A stretch of DNA of 42,427 bases from Bacillus sp. ISL-7 (GCF_018613065.1 NZ_JAGGQW010000016.1:1-42427), one strand, 5' to 3'. Positions 1 through 8,055 are shown, numbered from the stretch's first letter. The notes: generated by a model not told the origin, from the letters alone. Numbers and translations: made by a program.

Positions 1-100
1 TAACCAACAGGAGCAAGCTCCTATTGATTCGCTCGACTTGCATGTATTAGGCACGCCGCCAGCGTTCGTCCTGAGCCAGGATCAAACTCTCCAAGAAAGT
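1..100 (-). rRNA. 16S ribosomal RNA, 5' end only (partial)
   Basis: Read on the minus strand, 71-92 gives the universal 16S start GAGAGTTTGATCCTGGCTCAG, followed by the conserved ACGAACGCTGGCGGCGTGCC stretch and the first variable helix. The mature 5' end should lie near position 100. The rest of the gene, and presumably the whole rrn operon, runs off the left edge. Having ygxA immediately upstream recalls the B. subtilis rrnD locus (known order, from memory). Confidence 0.97.
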
Positions 101-178
101 TGATTAGCTCATTTTGTTACGTTGGCTTAGTTTCTTAATTGAAACTAAAAATTTTTGTTTGTTTGCACGATTTTGTTT

Positions 179-198
179 GTTTAGTTTTCAAAGATCAA
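179..198 (-). promoter_or_regulatory. rRNA leader boxA-like antitermination/processing region
   Basis: On the minus strand this reads TTGATCTTTGAAAACTAAAC, the motif commonly seen in Bacillus rrn leaders between the promoters and 16S. It fits a boxA-type Nus-factor binding region. A small dyad (AGTTTC...GAAACT, about 128-145) between it and the 16S start may belong to the processing stem. Assignment is by motif only. Confidence 0.55.
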
Positions 199-227
199 TT
201 TCTCATTCGCTCGTAAGCGACTTTATT

Positions 228-257
228 AATATAACACAAAGCATTTGAAAGTGTCAA
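228..257 (-). promoter_or_regulatory. rrn promoter P2 (proximal)
   Basis: On the minus strand there is a consensus -35 TTGACA (252-257), an 18-nt spacer and a -10 TATATT (228-233). It lies about 130 bp upstream of the 16S start and transcribes toward it. The near-consensus hexamers and tandem layout are typical of Bacillus ribosomal operons. Confidence 0.8.
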
Positions 258-320
258 TAACTTTTTTAAAACCGTCACTTACGAAAACATCATTTAGTTT
301 GTTTCTCAGCGACGGTTATT

Positions 321-349
321 AATATACCAAGTAACAACGAAAAGGTCAA
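321..349 (-). promoter_or_regulatory. rrn promoter P1 (distal)
   Basis: On the minus strand there is -35 TTGACC (344-349), a 17-nt spacer and -10 TATATT (321-326), about 93 bp upstream of P2. It begins only 17 bp after the ygxA stop codon, so ygxA read-through may also enter the rrn leader. Confidence 0.75.
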
Positions 350-366
350 TAGGTTTTATTGTCTTT

Positions 367-1242
367 TTAAGATAATTTTTTATTGAGTTGATAACCTCTA
401 TGAAAAACCCCTTGGCCCTTCGTTTCAATATTAACTACTTCTATCAAATGTTTATCAATTAAATATTCAAGAAGCACACCCAAATCGACTGAGTATGGGA
501 GCAACTCTTCTTCACTCATAATTTCATTAAACATCCAAATTTCCTTACGACTAAGAATATCTAACAAATGGACTGTCCCAATATTTGTTCTCGAATGGAT
601 CATGAACTCGCTGGCAAGGAACAGCAGCTCAAGTCTTTTCTCAAGCGTTTCTTCGCTATAGACAAGTTCTTCGTATAGTTTAAAAATTTCTGGTTCAATC
701 TGTTTTACTTGATTCCAAACAGTCAGTTCTGGATGGAGTCCATTTTCTAATATGGCTAACCTGGCAAGATGGTGCAGCGAATGGACAACATAGTTGTATG
801 CATCTAAAAACTGATGACCTTCAAACAAAGCTTTTCCATCCACATATCGCCGAATCAATTTAGCAAATTCTAAACCCATTTTTATTTTGCGTCCGTTAAA
901 AGGAAATTCTCGCAATTCCGTTTTTAAATTGGCTACGTATTCGTTTCGATCAAAAATGATTTTTGCCTCATGAAGCCATTCAAATATTTTCCGATTCGAT
1001 CCTAATAATATCCACTCTTGCAACTGCGCTTCTGTGATGATATGCATTGCTGCCTTTTTATCGTAGTAAGTATAGTGCTTAATGAATAGCGGCTGATCCG
1101 CTTCTTTGACAAGAACTAAGAGAATTTCATCAAATGAATCTGTTATGTGGCTTAACTTTTGTTTTTTTTGTACCATTAATACTCCAAGGGTATTTAATTG
1201 GCTCGCCCTTTCTTGATAAATAGGCCGAAGGATGTCTTCCAT
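367..1242 (-). CDS. ygxA: YgxA-like nucleotidyltransferase-like protein
   Basis: About 291 residues, beginning MEDILRPIYQERAS, an N-terminus I recognise from the B. subtilis YgxA family. NCBI-style naming is nucleotidyltransferase-like protein, but I see no clear catalytic motif and cannot assign an activity. The protein looks soluble and mostly helical. The frame stays open to 1320, but the Shine-Dalgarno GGAGG sits about 7 nt before the ATG at 1242, so I chose that start. The gene lies directly upstream of, and co-directional with, the rrn promoters, as in B. subtilis. The neighbouring ygzB is divergent, so 1243-1395 holds both promoters. Confidence 0.85.
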   Translation of the reverse strand: MEDILRPIYQERASQLNTLGVLMVQKKQKLSHITDSFDEILLVLVKEADQPLFIKHYTYYDKKAAMHIITEAQLQEWILLGSNRKIFEWLHEAKIIFDRNEYVANLKTELREFPFNGRKIKMGLEFAKLIRRYVDGKALFEGHQFLDAYNYVVHSLHHLARLAILENGLHPELTVWNQVKQIEPEIFKLYEELVYSEETLEKRLELLFLASEFMIHSRTNIGTVHLLDILSRKEIWMFNEIMSEEELLPYSVDLGVLLEYLIDKHLIEVVNIETKGQGVFHRGYQLNKKLS

Positions 1243-1395
1243 CTTCATTCCTCCATTTTTTTTCAGGTAGCAATATAAGTTCGACAAGGAAAACAAATCT
1301 CCTTCTTTATCCAAAGACAAATTTCGACATTCTTCTACGTAGACTTTTCTTTTCTATTTATAAATATGGTATAGTTTTCTCTAGGAGGGAGTTAC

Positions 1396-1740
1396 ATGGC
1401 AAAATATTCGAGTAAAATAAATAAAATTCGTACCTTTGCATTATCGTTAATTTTCATTGGTTTCATTGTTATGTATGGTGGTATCTTTTTTCGATCTTCA
1501 CCACTTATTATGACCATTTTTATGATTTTAGGCCTTCTTTTTATTATTGCCAGTACTATTGTTTATTTTTGGATTGGAATGCTTTCTACAAAATCCATCC
1601 AAGTAAAATGTCCAAGCTGCGGTAAGCATACTAAAATGCTTGGTAGAGTGGATATGTGTATGTATTGTCGTGAGCCATTAACCCTTGACCCTAATTTAAT
1701 AGGCAAGGAATTCGATGAGTCCTATAATAAAAAATCCTAA
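1396..1740 (+). CDS. ygzB: YgzB, UPF0295 membrane protein with zinc-ribbon-like tail
   Basis: A 114-residue protein starting [17 protein letters not shown], characteristic of the UPF0295/YgzB family. Two hydrophobic segments (roughly residues 13-33 and 38-60) predict a two-pass membrane protein. The C-terminal third carries CPSCGKH and CMYC, two CxxC pairs that probably bind zinc. A strong Shine-Dalgarno (TAGGAGGGAG) precedes the ATG. Its function is unknown. It lies back-to-back with ygxA and convergent with perR, as in B. subtilis. Confidence 0.92.
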   Translation: MAKYSSKINKIRTFALSLIFIGFIVMYGGIFFRSSPLIMTIFMILGLLFIIASTIVYFWIGMLSTKSIQVKCPSCGKHTKMLGRVDMCMYCREPLTLDPNLIGKEFDESYNKKS

Positions 1741-1745
1741 AAATA

Positions 1746-1810
1746 AAAAGAGGAAGAAGTAAACCAATCTGCAGAATAGCTGCCATGGATTACTTCTTCC
1801 TCTTTTATTT
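1746..1810. terminator. Bidirectional terminator between ygzB and perR
   Basis: A long stem AAAGAGGAAGAAGTAA / TTACTTCTTCCTCTTT encloses a loop of about 27 nt, with A-rich and T-rich flanks. It can terminate ygzB on plus and perR on minus. Confidence 0.8.
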
Positions 1811-1852
1811 ACAGCAAAAGACTGATTTTTCTAAAATCAGCCGCAATCCTAT

Positions 1853-2290
1853 TTAATGCACTTCTTTACTTGCGCACTCTGGGCAAGTACCGTAAATTTC
1901 CATACGATGATTCTCGACTTTAAAGCCGGTCACATGCGATGCTAAGTGCTCCACTTCATCTAGGCCCGGATAAAGGAAGTCAACAATTTTCCCACACTTC
2001 TCACATATCACATGATAATGATGGGATGTTACAAAATCAAAACGGCTGGAGGCATCTCCAAAAGTTAATTCCTTCACTAGACCCACTTCACGAAATACTC
2101 GTAAATTATTGTAAACTGTCGCCACACTCATATTAGGGAATTTTCCCTCTAGAGCTTTATAAATATCATCTGCGGTAGGATGTGACATCGAGTTTATTAA
2201 ATATTCAAGTATCGCATGACGCTGCGGAGTAATCCGTACACCTGTTTCTTTCAAGGTATCCAACGCTTCTTTTAACTGATTCATCGCCAT
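1853..2290 (-). CDS. perR: Peroxide-responsive repressor PerR (Fur family)
   Basis: A 145-residue Fur-family metalloregulator. The N-terminal winged-helix domain has the recognition region [13 protein letters not shown]. Regulatory metal ligands are all at the positions known for B. subtilis PerR: His37, Asp85, His91, His93 and Asp104. The structural zinc site is Cys96/Cys99 and Cys136/Cys139. In this family Fe(II)-catalysed oxidation of His37/His91 releases DNA and derepresses catalase, alkyl hydroperoxide reductase and related genes. The Shine-Dalgarno AAGGTG is very close to this ATG, so Met3 (2284) is an alternative start, but 145 residues matches the family. A PerR-box-like sequence upstream suggests autoregulation. 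Confidence 0.97.
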   Translation of the reverse strand: MAMNQLKEALDTLKETGVRITPQRHAILEYLINSMSHPTADDIYKALEGKFPNMSVATVYNNLRVFREVGLVKELTFGDASSRFDFVTSHHYHVICEKCGKIVDFLYPGLDEVEHLASHVTGFKVENHRMEIYGTCPECASKEVH

Positions 2291-2319
2291 GCACCTTCTT
2301 TCTAAAAAGTATTCTTAGA

Positions 2320-2367
2320 TTGTAATTGTTATAATTAATTTTACTAAGTAATTTGTACTTTTGTCAA
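2320..2367 (-). promoter_or_regulatory. perR promoter with PerR-box-like operator
   Basis: On the minus strand there is -35 TTGACA (2362-2367), an 18-nt spacer and -10 TAAAAT (2338-2343). Positions 2320-2334 read TTGTAATTGTTATAA, matching the PerR consensus TTATAATNATTATAA except at two positions. The box sits at the predicted transcription start, a position suited to autorepression. Confidence 0.7.
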
Positions 2368-2438
2368 TATTGTTATCTCATTAACGGGAAATGTTATTTC
2401 CTATTTCCATGTTTGTTTGTATTTTATGATAAATATTA

Positions 2439-2630
2439 TCAATTATTTCTTTCCCTTGGAAATTTTATTAAATGACTCACCGCAAACCCAAGCATAGAAC
2501 TTATTTCATGATAAATCCTATATTCCTTTTTATTTCCATAAAAAAATGGGCCACTATGGACCCAAAGTTTATCTGAGGAGGTATGCCCTAATAAAATGAT
2601 ATTCAATCTAACGTTTCTTGCATTGGACAA
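2439..2630 (-). CDS. Small hypothetical ORF or gene remnant (63 aa)
   Basis: An open frame between bcp and perR giving about 63 residues, with a protein-like composition (HTSSDKLWVHSGPFFYGN, EISSMLGF, HLIKFPRE). I do not recognise the family. The only plausible start is a TTG with a poor Shine-Dalgarno (AAAAGG, 3-4 nt away), and no ATG start lies in the first two thirds. The frame is open back to an in-frame TAA near bcp's stop. It could be a real small co-directional gene or the decayed end of a larger one; noncoding is also possible. The remaining intergenic DNA (2291-2438) is the perR promoter region. Confidence 0.35.
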   Translation of the reverse strand: MSNARNVRLNIILLGHTSSDKLWVHSGPFFYGNKKEYRIYHEISSMLGFAVSHLIKFPRERNN

Positions 2631-2667
2631 ATGCCTTTTCTGCGCAAAATAGGCTTCAGAAAGCAGA

Positions 2668-3138
2668 TCAGCTTAACTGGTCTCGTATGTATGATAAAGC
2701 CTCTTCTACATGACCTTTAACTTTGACTTTTCTCCATTCTTTGACGAGTTTGCCTTCCTTATCAATAATAAAAGTAGATCTTTCTATACCCATGTATTCT
2801 TTCCCAAAGTTTTTCTTTAACTTCCAAACTCCAAATGCTTCCGCTAAAAGATGTTCCGTATCTGCAAGTAGCAAAAATGGCAACCCATATTTCTCTACAA
2901 ATTTCTGATGGCGGTCAACCGGATCCGGACTAACTCCCAAAACTACGGCATTTACCTCAGTAAATTGTTGAATTTGATCCCGAAAATCACATGCTTCGGT
3001 TGTACAGCCCGGAGTCATGTCTTTTGGATAAAAATAAATAACAACATTTGTACCCCGAAATTTTGAAAGATTTACTGTTTCGCCATTATTGGCTTCTAAC
3101 TCAAAATTCGGTACCTGTATTCCGATTTCAACAGTCAT
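2668..3138 (-). CDS. bcp: Thioredoxin-dependent thiol peroxidase (Bcp/PrxQ family)
   Basis: A 156-residue peroxiredoxin homologous to B. subtilis YgaF. The motif PGCTTEACDFRD places the peroxidatic Cys45 and resolving Cys50 five residues apart, the PrxQ/Bcp signature. The family reduces H2O2 and alkyl hydroperoxides with electrons from thioredoxin in the cytoplasm. The frame extends to 3153, but GGAG lies about 8 nt before the ATG at 3138 and MTVEIGIQVPNF is the expected N-terminus. Lying next to perR makes an oxidative-stress cluster; no PerR box was seen immediately upstream. Confidence 0.93.
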   Translation of the reverse strand: MTVEIGIQVPNFELEANNGETVNLSKFRGTNVVIYFYPKDMTPGCTTEACDFRDQIQQFTEVNAVVLGVSPDPVDRHQKFVEKYGLPFLLLADTEHLLAEAFGVWKLKKNFGKEYMGIERSTFIIDKEGKLVKEWRKVKVKGHVEEALSYIRDQLS

Positions 3139-3222
3139 CCCTACCACTCCCATTGTAAATTATTCCGTATCATTAGCGTAGCAAAATCCCGGCTGACAAA
3201 ACAACTATCCTGCATCTCTAAC

Positions 3223-3615
3223 TTACTTTTCCCGATCAAAAACAACGCGGGCAACAAATGCAGCAGGTAGTGTATAACCGATCAACGCCTCTGTAACGGT
3301 AAGGATTCTTCCTATCCCATGTGGAATGACATCGCCATTCCCAACTGAAAATAAGGTCATTGCACTAAAGTAAAAGCTTGTTTCAAAAATATTTTTGTTT
3401 TGATTATTTACCTCTATCAATAATGACATTCCGATTAACTCAAAAAGCAAATAAATAAGACCAAAACCAATAATGACAGTCAAATACACAGAACCTAAAT
3501 ACAAAAAATTATCAATTGATACCAATTTACCTTTTACGGTATTTGGAATAAAAAGCGTCCTTAAACTCATAAAGATGCAAAAGATGACGATTGGAAGCAA
3601 GAAAAAAAACACCAC
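3223..3615 (-). CDS. Small two-transmembrane K+-channel-like protein
   Basis: About 130 residues with three hydrophobic stretches: an N-terminal segment, one at about 40-65 and a C-terminal helix. Between the last two is a pore-loop-like region containing TLFSVGNGDVIPHGIGR. This has the layout of a bacterial ion-channel domain (TM-pore-TM), but the filter reads SVGNGD rather than the canonical T-V-G-Y-G-D. No RCK/TrkA-N domain is attached. The start is one of two adjacent GTG codons (3615 or 3612) after the Shine-Dalgarno GAGGTGG. Ion selectivity cannot be predicted from sequence alone. Confidence 0.7.
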   Translation of the reverse strand: MVFFFLLPIVIFCIFMSLRTLFIPNTVKGKLVSIDNFLYLGSVYLTVIIGFGLIYLLFELIGMSLLIEVNNQNKNIFETSFYFSAMTLFSVGNGDVIPHGIGRILTVTEALIGYTLPAAFVARVVFDREK

Positions 3616-3686
3616 AGACCACCTCTAATTTAACATCTGGTATTTAATTTCTATGCACGCTTGACCAATAAAATATCAAATTCTAG

Positions 3687-4472
3687 TTAATTGCCCGCAC
3701 CTCGGTATTTTTTTACCCCTTGATTCCAAAGCATTACGGAAAGTACGAAAAAAACAACTCCCATCACAGGTGTTAAAAACGAATACCAAAACCATTCTTT
3801 TTTTCCAAGGAAAAAGGCAGCAGGATAAACACCAACAAAGGCAAATGGCATCACCCATGTTAGTACAAAACGAATTAGTTTATTATAGATATTAACTGGG
3901 TACCTGCCATAGTTGCTAATATTGTACATCATCGGCATAAGAGATGTACGCGCATCTGCCCAAAAGCTAATGCAGGCGATCATGATGAAAACTCCACCAT
4001 AAACCAATGCCCCACCGAGGACAAAAACAATAAACAAGATTGGATCGAACCAATGGACTTCCAGTCCCAACCGACTCCCCGCGTAAAACATGACAGCAAG
4101 TCCTGTTAATGCCCCTAACAATGATTCCAATTCAATTCGTTCAAGAATTATTTGAAAGAGACTGTGTATCGGTCTAGTTAAGATACGGTCCAGTTCTCCC
4201 TTTACGATATAGCGCTCATTAAAATCCCAAATGTTAAAGAAGGCAGAAAAGACTGCGGAAGGTACTAGAAAAAATCCATAGATAAATATGATTTCATCCC
4301 TGTTCCAGCCATTTAACAAATTGGTATGTCCAAAGACGACCAATATGAAAATAAGGTTTATTGCTTGTGATAGTAAATCAGAGAAAAACTCTACAAAAAT
4401 ATCTGCTCGATATTGAAGTCTCGTTTTTAAATATTGAGATATATATTGAAAAAACATAGATATATAAAACAA
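3687..4472 (-). CDS. ABC-2 type exporter permease (COG3694-like)
   Basis: A 261-residue polytopic membrane protein with about six hydrophobic segments, last gene of a three-gene ABC operon. Sequence style (ERYIVKGELDRILTRPIH) matches the uncharacterised ABC-2 permeases paired with a COG4586 ATPase. The start is TTG at 4472: AAGGGGGG, overlapping the last codons of the upstream permease, lies about 6 nt before it. The two permeases presumably form a heterodimeric channel with the ATPase. The substrate is unknown. Confidence 0.82.
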   Translation of the reverse strand: MFYISMFFQYISQYLKTRLQYRADIFVEFFSDLLSQAINLIFILVVFGHTNLLNGWNRDEIIFIYGFFLVPSAVFSAFFNIWDFNERYIVKGELDRILTRPIHSLFQIILERIELESLLGALTGLAVMFYAGSRLGLEVHWFDPILFIVFVLGGALVYGGVFIMIACISFWADARTSLMPMMYNISNYGRYPVNIYNKLIRFVLTWVMPFAFVGVYPAAFFLGKKEWFWYSFLTPVMGVVFFVLSVMLWNQGVKKYRGAGN

Positions 4473-4475
4473 CTC

Positions 4476-5267
4476 TTACCCCCCTTGAATAATCAGTTGT
4501 TTCTTCGCCAAAATCCAAAGAATTTGGATTGGAAAAAATAATATGATTACCCAAACAAATTGTTGAGAAATTGCTTCTAGTGCCTGGGTATGGGAAAAAC
4601 CTTTAGTAACAATCATACTAGGAAAATAACTGATTCCTTGAAAAGGAAGAAACTTCATCACATCCTGTGCCCAGCCTGGAAAAAAACTAATCGGCAGTAG
4701 CAGCCCTGAAAATAAATCAATAACGACACGTTTTGCCCGAATTAGCCCAGAGTTATTATATAAGAAGAAAGTAGTGATCCCAGTTAATAAATTCAGTTCC
4801 GTATTAATAAAAAAACTTAACAGGATTGAGAGCGCAAACAATCCCCAGACACTTGGATCCCAGGTGAATTTAATAGGAAAGACGAAGTAAACAATGATCA
4901 TTCCCGGTGCAGAAAAAAAGAATAACCTGAAAATCCCTTCCCCCAGACCTTGCATCGTCTTCATACCAAGATAATTATAGGGCCTGATTAATTCAATAGC
5001 CACTTTACCTTCCATAATTTCTAATGCCATTTCACGATCAAGATTGTTGAAGTAAAATGCTCGCGCCATCCAGGAGACCGCTACATATGTGGTCATCTGA
5101 GTGACAGATAAACCAACAATATGTTCCTTAGAACCATAAATCGCCGACCATAAAAAATAATAGGCCCCAATGTTAATGCTATAGATTAGAATTCCTGTGT
5201 AATAATTGGTACGGTATGCAAGCATCATTAAAAAGCGGATTCTAATCATTTCAAGGTATTTCTCCAC
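4476..5267 (-). CDS. ABC-2 type exporter permease (COG4587-like)
   Basis: A 263-residue integral membrane protein with about six hydrophobic stretches and the family-typical segment MEGKVAIELIRPYNYLG near the middle. It starts at GTG 5267, directly abutting the ATPase stop codon, and ends 3 bp before the next permease, so the three genes are translationally coupled. It is likely one half of the transmembrane pore. The second permease has the equivalent segment KGELDRILTRPIH, consistent with two paralogous subunits. Substrate unknown. Confidence 0.82.
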   Translation of the reverse strand: MEKYLEMIRIRFLMMLAYRTNYYTGILIYSINIGAYYFLWSAIYGSKEHIVGLSVTQMTTYVAVSWMARAFYFNNLDREMALEIMEGKVAIELIRPYNYLGMKTMQGLGEGIFRLFFFSAPGMIIVYFVFPIKFTWDPSVWGLFALSILLSFFINTELNLLTGITTFFLYNNSGLIRAKRVVIDLFSGLLLPISFFPGWAQDVMKFLPFQGISYFPSMIVTKGFSHTQALEAISQQFVWVIILFFPIQILWILAKKQLIIQGG

Positions 5268-6275
5268 TTATACTGCACCCTTTTCATAAATATTTCGAAT
5301 GATTTCTTCTGTAGATGTTTCGTTTATTTTAATATCTTTAATTTTAAATGCAGCTACTACTTTGGCAATTACTTGTGAAATAAGTTCATCATTATCATCA
5401 AGTGTGGCGGTAAAGATTTGCTTTTTTTCGTCAAGGTCCCACTTAACAGGCATTCCGCTGGTGAGATTTTGCACGGCAGAAATTCCAACCTTCTCTAGAA
5501 ACTGAAACTGAAGTTCTTTTCCTTCGCCCCATTTCTCCTGGAGATTCTTTAGCGCACCATCATAAATAACCTTACCTTCATCGAGCATAATCACCCGCTC
5601 GCATAATGCCTCAATATCGGTTAAATCGTGGGTGGTTAAGAGGATTGTCGTTTGATATTTCTCATTGATTTCTTTTAAAAAATCACGAATCTTCAACTTA
5701 ACGAGTACATCTAAGCCAATCGTCGGTTCATCCAAAAACAATAGTGGCGGATTATGAATCAACGCAGCCGCAAGCTCACACCGCATTCTTTGGCCAAGAG
5801 ATAATTTGCGCACAGGCTTATCTAAGAGCGGCTCGATATCTAATGTTTGTATCACATGATTCATGTGGCTGTTATACTCTGCATCTGATACCTTATACAC
5901 CTTTTTCAAAAGGCGAAAGGATTCTTGAACAGCAATATCCCACCATAATTGCGAACGCTGTCCGAAAACAACTCCAATGGTTTGAACAAATCGTTCCCGT
6001 TCTTTATGAGGATTCATGCCATTAACGATGATTTGTCCAGAAGTAGGCGTTAAAATTCCTGTAAGCATTTTAATCGTAGTTGATTTCCCGGCACCGTTTT
6101 CACCGATATAACCGACCATTTCACCCTTTTTCACTGTAAAATTAATATCATTTACAGCCGGAACAACTTTATAATTTCTTGTTAGTAAGTCCCGAAACGC
6201 CCCTTTTAAACCTGTCCTGCTGGAATATGACTTAAACTCTTTTCGTAAATTTTTGACTTCAATCACATTTTTCAT
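5268..6275 (-). CDS. ABC exporter ATP-binding protein (COG4586-like)
   Basis: A 335-residue nucleotide-binding subunit. Walker A is GENGAGKST (residues 58-66), the signature is LSLGQRMRCELAAAL and Walker B is LLFLDEPTIGLD. The segments GLKGAFRDLLTR near the N-terminus and GVVFGQRSQLWWD are hallmarks of the uncharacterised COG4586 family. The C-terminal ~90 residues form an extra domain as in drug-export ATPases. The frame is open to 6293, but GGGAGG sits 5 nt before the ATG at 6275. It heads the operon with the two permeases and is divergent from gsaB. Confidence 0.92.
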   Translation of the reverse strand: MKNVIEVKNLRKEFKSYSSRTGLKGAFRDLLTRNYKVVPAVNDINFTVKKGEMVGYIGENGAGKSTTIKMLTGILTPTSGQIIVNGMNPHKERERFVQTIGVVFGQRSQLWWDIAVQESFRLLKKVYKVSDAEYNSHMNHVIQTLDIEPLLDKPVRKLSLGQRMRCELAAALIHNPPLLFLDEPTIGLDVLVKLKIRDFLKEINEKYQTTILLTTHDLTDIEALCERVIMLDEGKVIYDGALKNLQEKWGEGKELQFQFLEKVGISAVQNLTSGMPVKWDLDEKKQIFTATLDDNDELISQVIAKVVAAFKIKDIKINETSTEEIIRNIYEKGAV

Positions 6276-6435
6276 TTTTTCCTCCCGAAACAATGCCCTA
6301 AAGAATTAGTTTAGCCAATTGAGGTTGATAAAACAACAATCAAGCACCCCATTAATTTTCGCAAAAGTGAAAACAGATTAAGTGGGAGAAGAAAAGTGAT
6401 AAAATAGGTAAGAAGCAATTTAAGGAGGAAAAAAA

Positions 6436-7731
6436 ATGAAATTTATTAATTCAGAAAGATTACATAATGAAGCACTTGAACACATTGTTGGTGGAGTTAA
6501 TAGCCCCTCTCGTTCTTATAAAGCTGTTGGCGGAGGTGCTCCGGTTGTAATGGAGCGCGCACAAGGTGCTTACTTTTGGGATGTCGACGGCAATCAGTAT
6601 ATCGATTATCTCGCAGCATATGGACCCATTATTACCGGTCATGCCCACCCACATATCACAGAGGCAATCAAACGTGCGGCAGAAAGCGGCGTCCTTTATG
6701 GTACACCAACACCCCATGAAGTGAAATTTGCGAAAATGTTAAAAGAAGCAATTCCTTCTATGGAAAAAGTTCGTTTCGTAAACTCAGGAACGGAAGGCGT
6801 GATGACAACGATCCGAGTTGCTCGTGCCTACACTGGCAGAGATAAAATCATTAAATTTGCAGGCTGTTATCACGGTCATTCAGACCTCGTCCTTGTTGCA
6901 GCAGGCTCGGGGCCATCTACATTAGGCACTCCAGATTCTGCGGGTGTTCCGAAAAGTATTGCGCAAGAAGTGATAACGGTACCTTTCAATGATATCGAAC
7001 CATTTAAAGAGGCAATTGCTAAATGGGGCGACCAAATTGCAGCAGTATTAGTGGAACCCATTGTCGGTAACTTTGGGATTGTAGAACCAAAGCCAGGTTT
7101 CCTGCAGGAAGTTAATGAGATTACTCATGCAGCAGGCGCACTTGTGATTTATGATGAAGTCATCACGGCCTTCCGCTTTATGTACGGCGGTGCTCAAGAT
7201 TTATTAGGTATCCAGCCAGATCTAACCGTGTTAGGTAAAATCATTGGCGGTGGTCTTCCTATTGGTGCCTACGGTGGCCGAAAAGAAATTATGGAAACCG
7301 TTGCACCGCTCGGACCAGCCTACCAGGCAGGGACAATGGCAGGGAATCCCGCTTCCATCCTTTCAGGTATCGCCTGTCTAGAGGTTTTAAAACAAGAAGG
7401 AATATATGACTATTTAGACCGTTTAGGTGCGATGCTTGAAGAAGGAATTTTAGAGGCAGCTAAGGAAAATAATATTCAAATTACCATTAATCGTTTGAAG
7501 GGTGCGTTAACTGTTTATTTTACAAATGAAAAAATCGAAAACTATGTACAAGCTGAAAACACAAACGGTGAAACATTTGCAAAGTTCTTTAAACATATGC
7601 TCCATCAAGGAATAAACCTTGCTCCATCCAAATATGAAGCATGGTTCTTGACAATCGCTCATACTGAAGCAGATGTTGAAGCAACTCTACATGCGGTAGG
7701 AAATGCATTTTTCTCACTTAACAACGAATAA
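6436..7731 (+). CDS. gsaB: Glutamate-1-semialdehyde 2,1-aminomutase
   Basis: A 431-residue class-III PLP aminotransferase. It converts glutamate-1-semialdehyde to 5-aminolevulinate, the tetrapyrrole (heme) precursor. The PLP Schiff-base lysine is Lys268 in [17 protein letters not shown], and family motifs [16 protein letters not shown] and AGTMAGNP are present. The position next to the perR/ygaF group matches B. subtilis gsaB (hemL paralogue) rather than the hem operon hemL. Shine-Dalgarno AAGGAGG is optimally spaced. An AT-rich region with GATAAAAT about 35 bp upstream may be its -10. Confidence 0.93.
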   Translation: MKFINSERLHNEALEHIVGGVNSPSRSYKAVGGGAPVVMERAQGAYFWDVDGNQYIDYLAAYGPIITGHAHPHITEAIKRAAESGVLYGTPTPHEVKFAKMLKEAIPSMEKVRFVNSGTEGVMTTIRVARAYTGRDKIIKFAGCYHGHSDLVLVAAGSGPSTLGTPDSAGVPKSIAQEVITVPFNDIEPFKEAIAKWGDQIAAVLVEPIVGNFGIVEPKPGFLQEVNEITHAAGALVIYDEVITAFRFMYGGAQDLLGIQPDLTVLGKIIGGGLPIGAYGGRKEIMETVAPLGPAYQAGTMAGNPASILSGIACLEVLKQEGIYDYLDRLGAMLEEGILEAAKENNIQITINRLKGALTVYFTNEKIENYVQAENTNGETFAKFFKHMLHQGINLAPSKYEAWFLTIAHTEADVEATLHAVGNAFFSLNNE

Positions 7732-7754
7732 ATATGCACATTTTATGCACAAAA

Positions 7755-7780
7755 GGGAGTGGAAATCACTACCTTTTTTT
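7755..7780 (+). terminator. Probable gsaB terminator
   Basis: A short stem GGgAGTG / CACTaCC with a GAAAT-type loop is followed directly by seven T residues (7774-7780). The stem is weak (one mismatch), but the position just after gsaB is right. Confidence 0.5.
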
Positions 7781-7792
7781 TATAAAATCATC

Positions 7793-7808
7793 TTGAAAAC
7801 GTTTACAA
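7793..7808. promoter_or_regulatory. Perfect cre site (CcpA operator) upstream of gltB
   Basis: TTGAAAACGTTTACAA matches the consensus WTGNAANCGNWNNCWW at every defined position. It lies after the gsaB terminator and about 70 bp upstream of the proposed gltB -35. Such an upstream position is more typical of CcpA activation than of roadblock repression. Confidence 0.75.
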
Positions 7809-7877
7809 TAAGATGTTCCCTCATTTATCCTATACCTTTTAACCACTATTTTCTTATCCAAATTACTGCATATTTAT

Positions 7878-7906
7878 TTGATTTCTGAAAATTCTTATGA
7901 TACTAT
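7878..7906 (+). promoter_or_regulatory. Candidate gltB sigma-A promoter
   Basis: TTGATT (7878-7883), a 17-nt spacer and TACTAT (7901-7906). The predicted start near 7913 would give a leader of about 140 nt. The 321-base gap 7732-8052 therefore holds the gsaB terminator, the cre, this promoter and a structured leader. I saw no TnrA or GltC consensus site. Confidence 0.5.
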
Positions 7907-8006
7907 TATATTATTATTTTTAGATATACTTTTTAACTTTATACCTCGTTAAAGTAACAACCGAAAACTAACTACAAACACTATATTCTCAAACTTTAAG
8001 TTTCAT

Positions 8007-8055
8007 AGGAGGTGAAAGAGGCCTTAGCAGATATCTGCTAAAGCCTAATAAGATG
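8007..8055 (+). promoter_or_regulatory. gltB translation start region: Shine-Dalgarno bridged to ATG by a hairpin
   Basis: The only good Shine-Dalgarno is AGGAGGTGA at 8007-8015, but the ATG is at 8053, 37 nt away. Positions 8019-8046 between them form a near-perfect hairpin (11 pairs, one C/A mismatch, ATAT loop; core TTAGCAG/CTGCTAA). Folding leaves 3 + 6 = 9 nt between Shine-Dalgarno and ATG, the optimal spacing. No alternative in-frame start is available upstream: the frame beginning GTG at 8012 stops within ten codons. Confidence 0.7.

Noticed and set aside
5744..6025. 93-codon plus-strand frame inside the ABC ATPase gene
   Set aside because: Lies opposite the Walker/signature region of a clear ATPase; composition is a by-product of that strand.
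8012..8041. Possible leader peptide starting GTG within the gltB Shine-Dalgarno
   Set aside because: The GTG overlaps the Shine-Dalgarno itself and stops after nine codons; it could not be initiated by that ribosome binding site.
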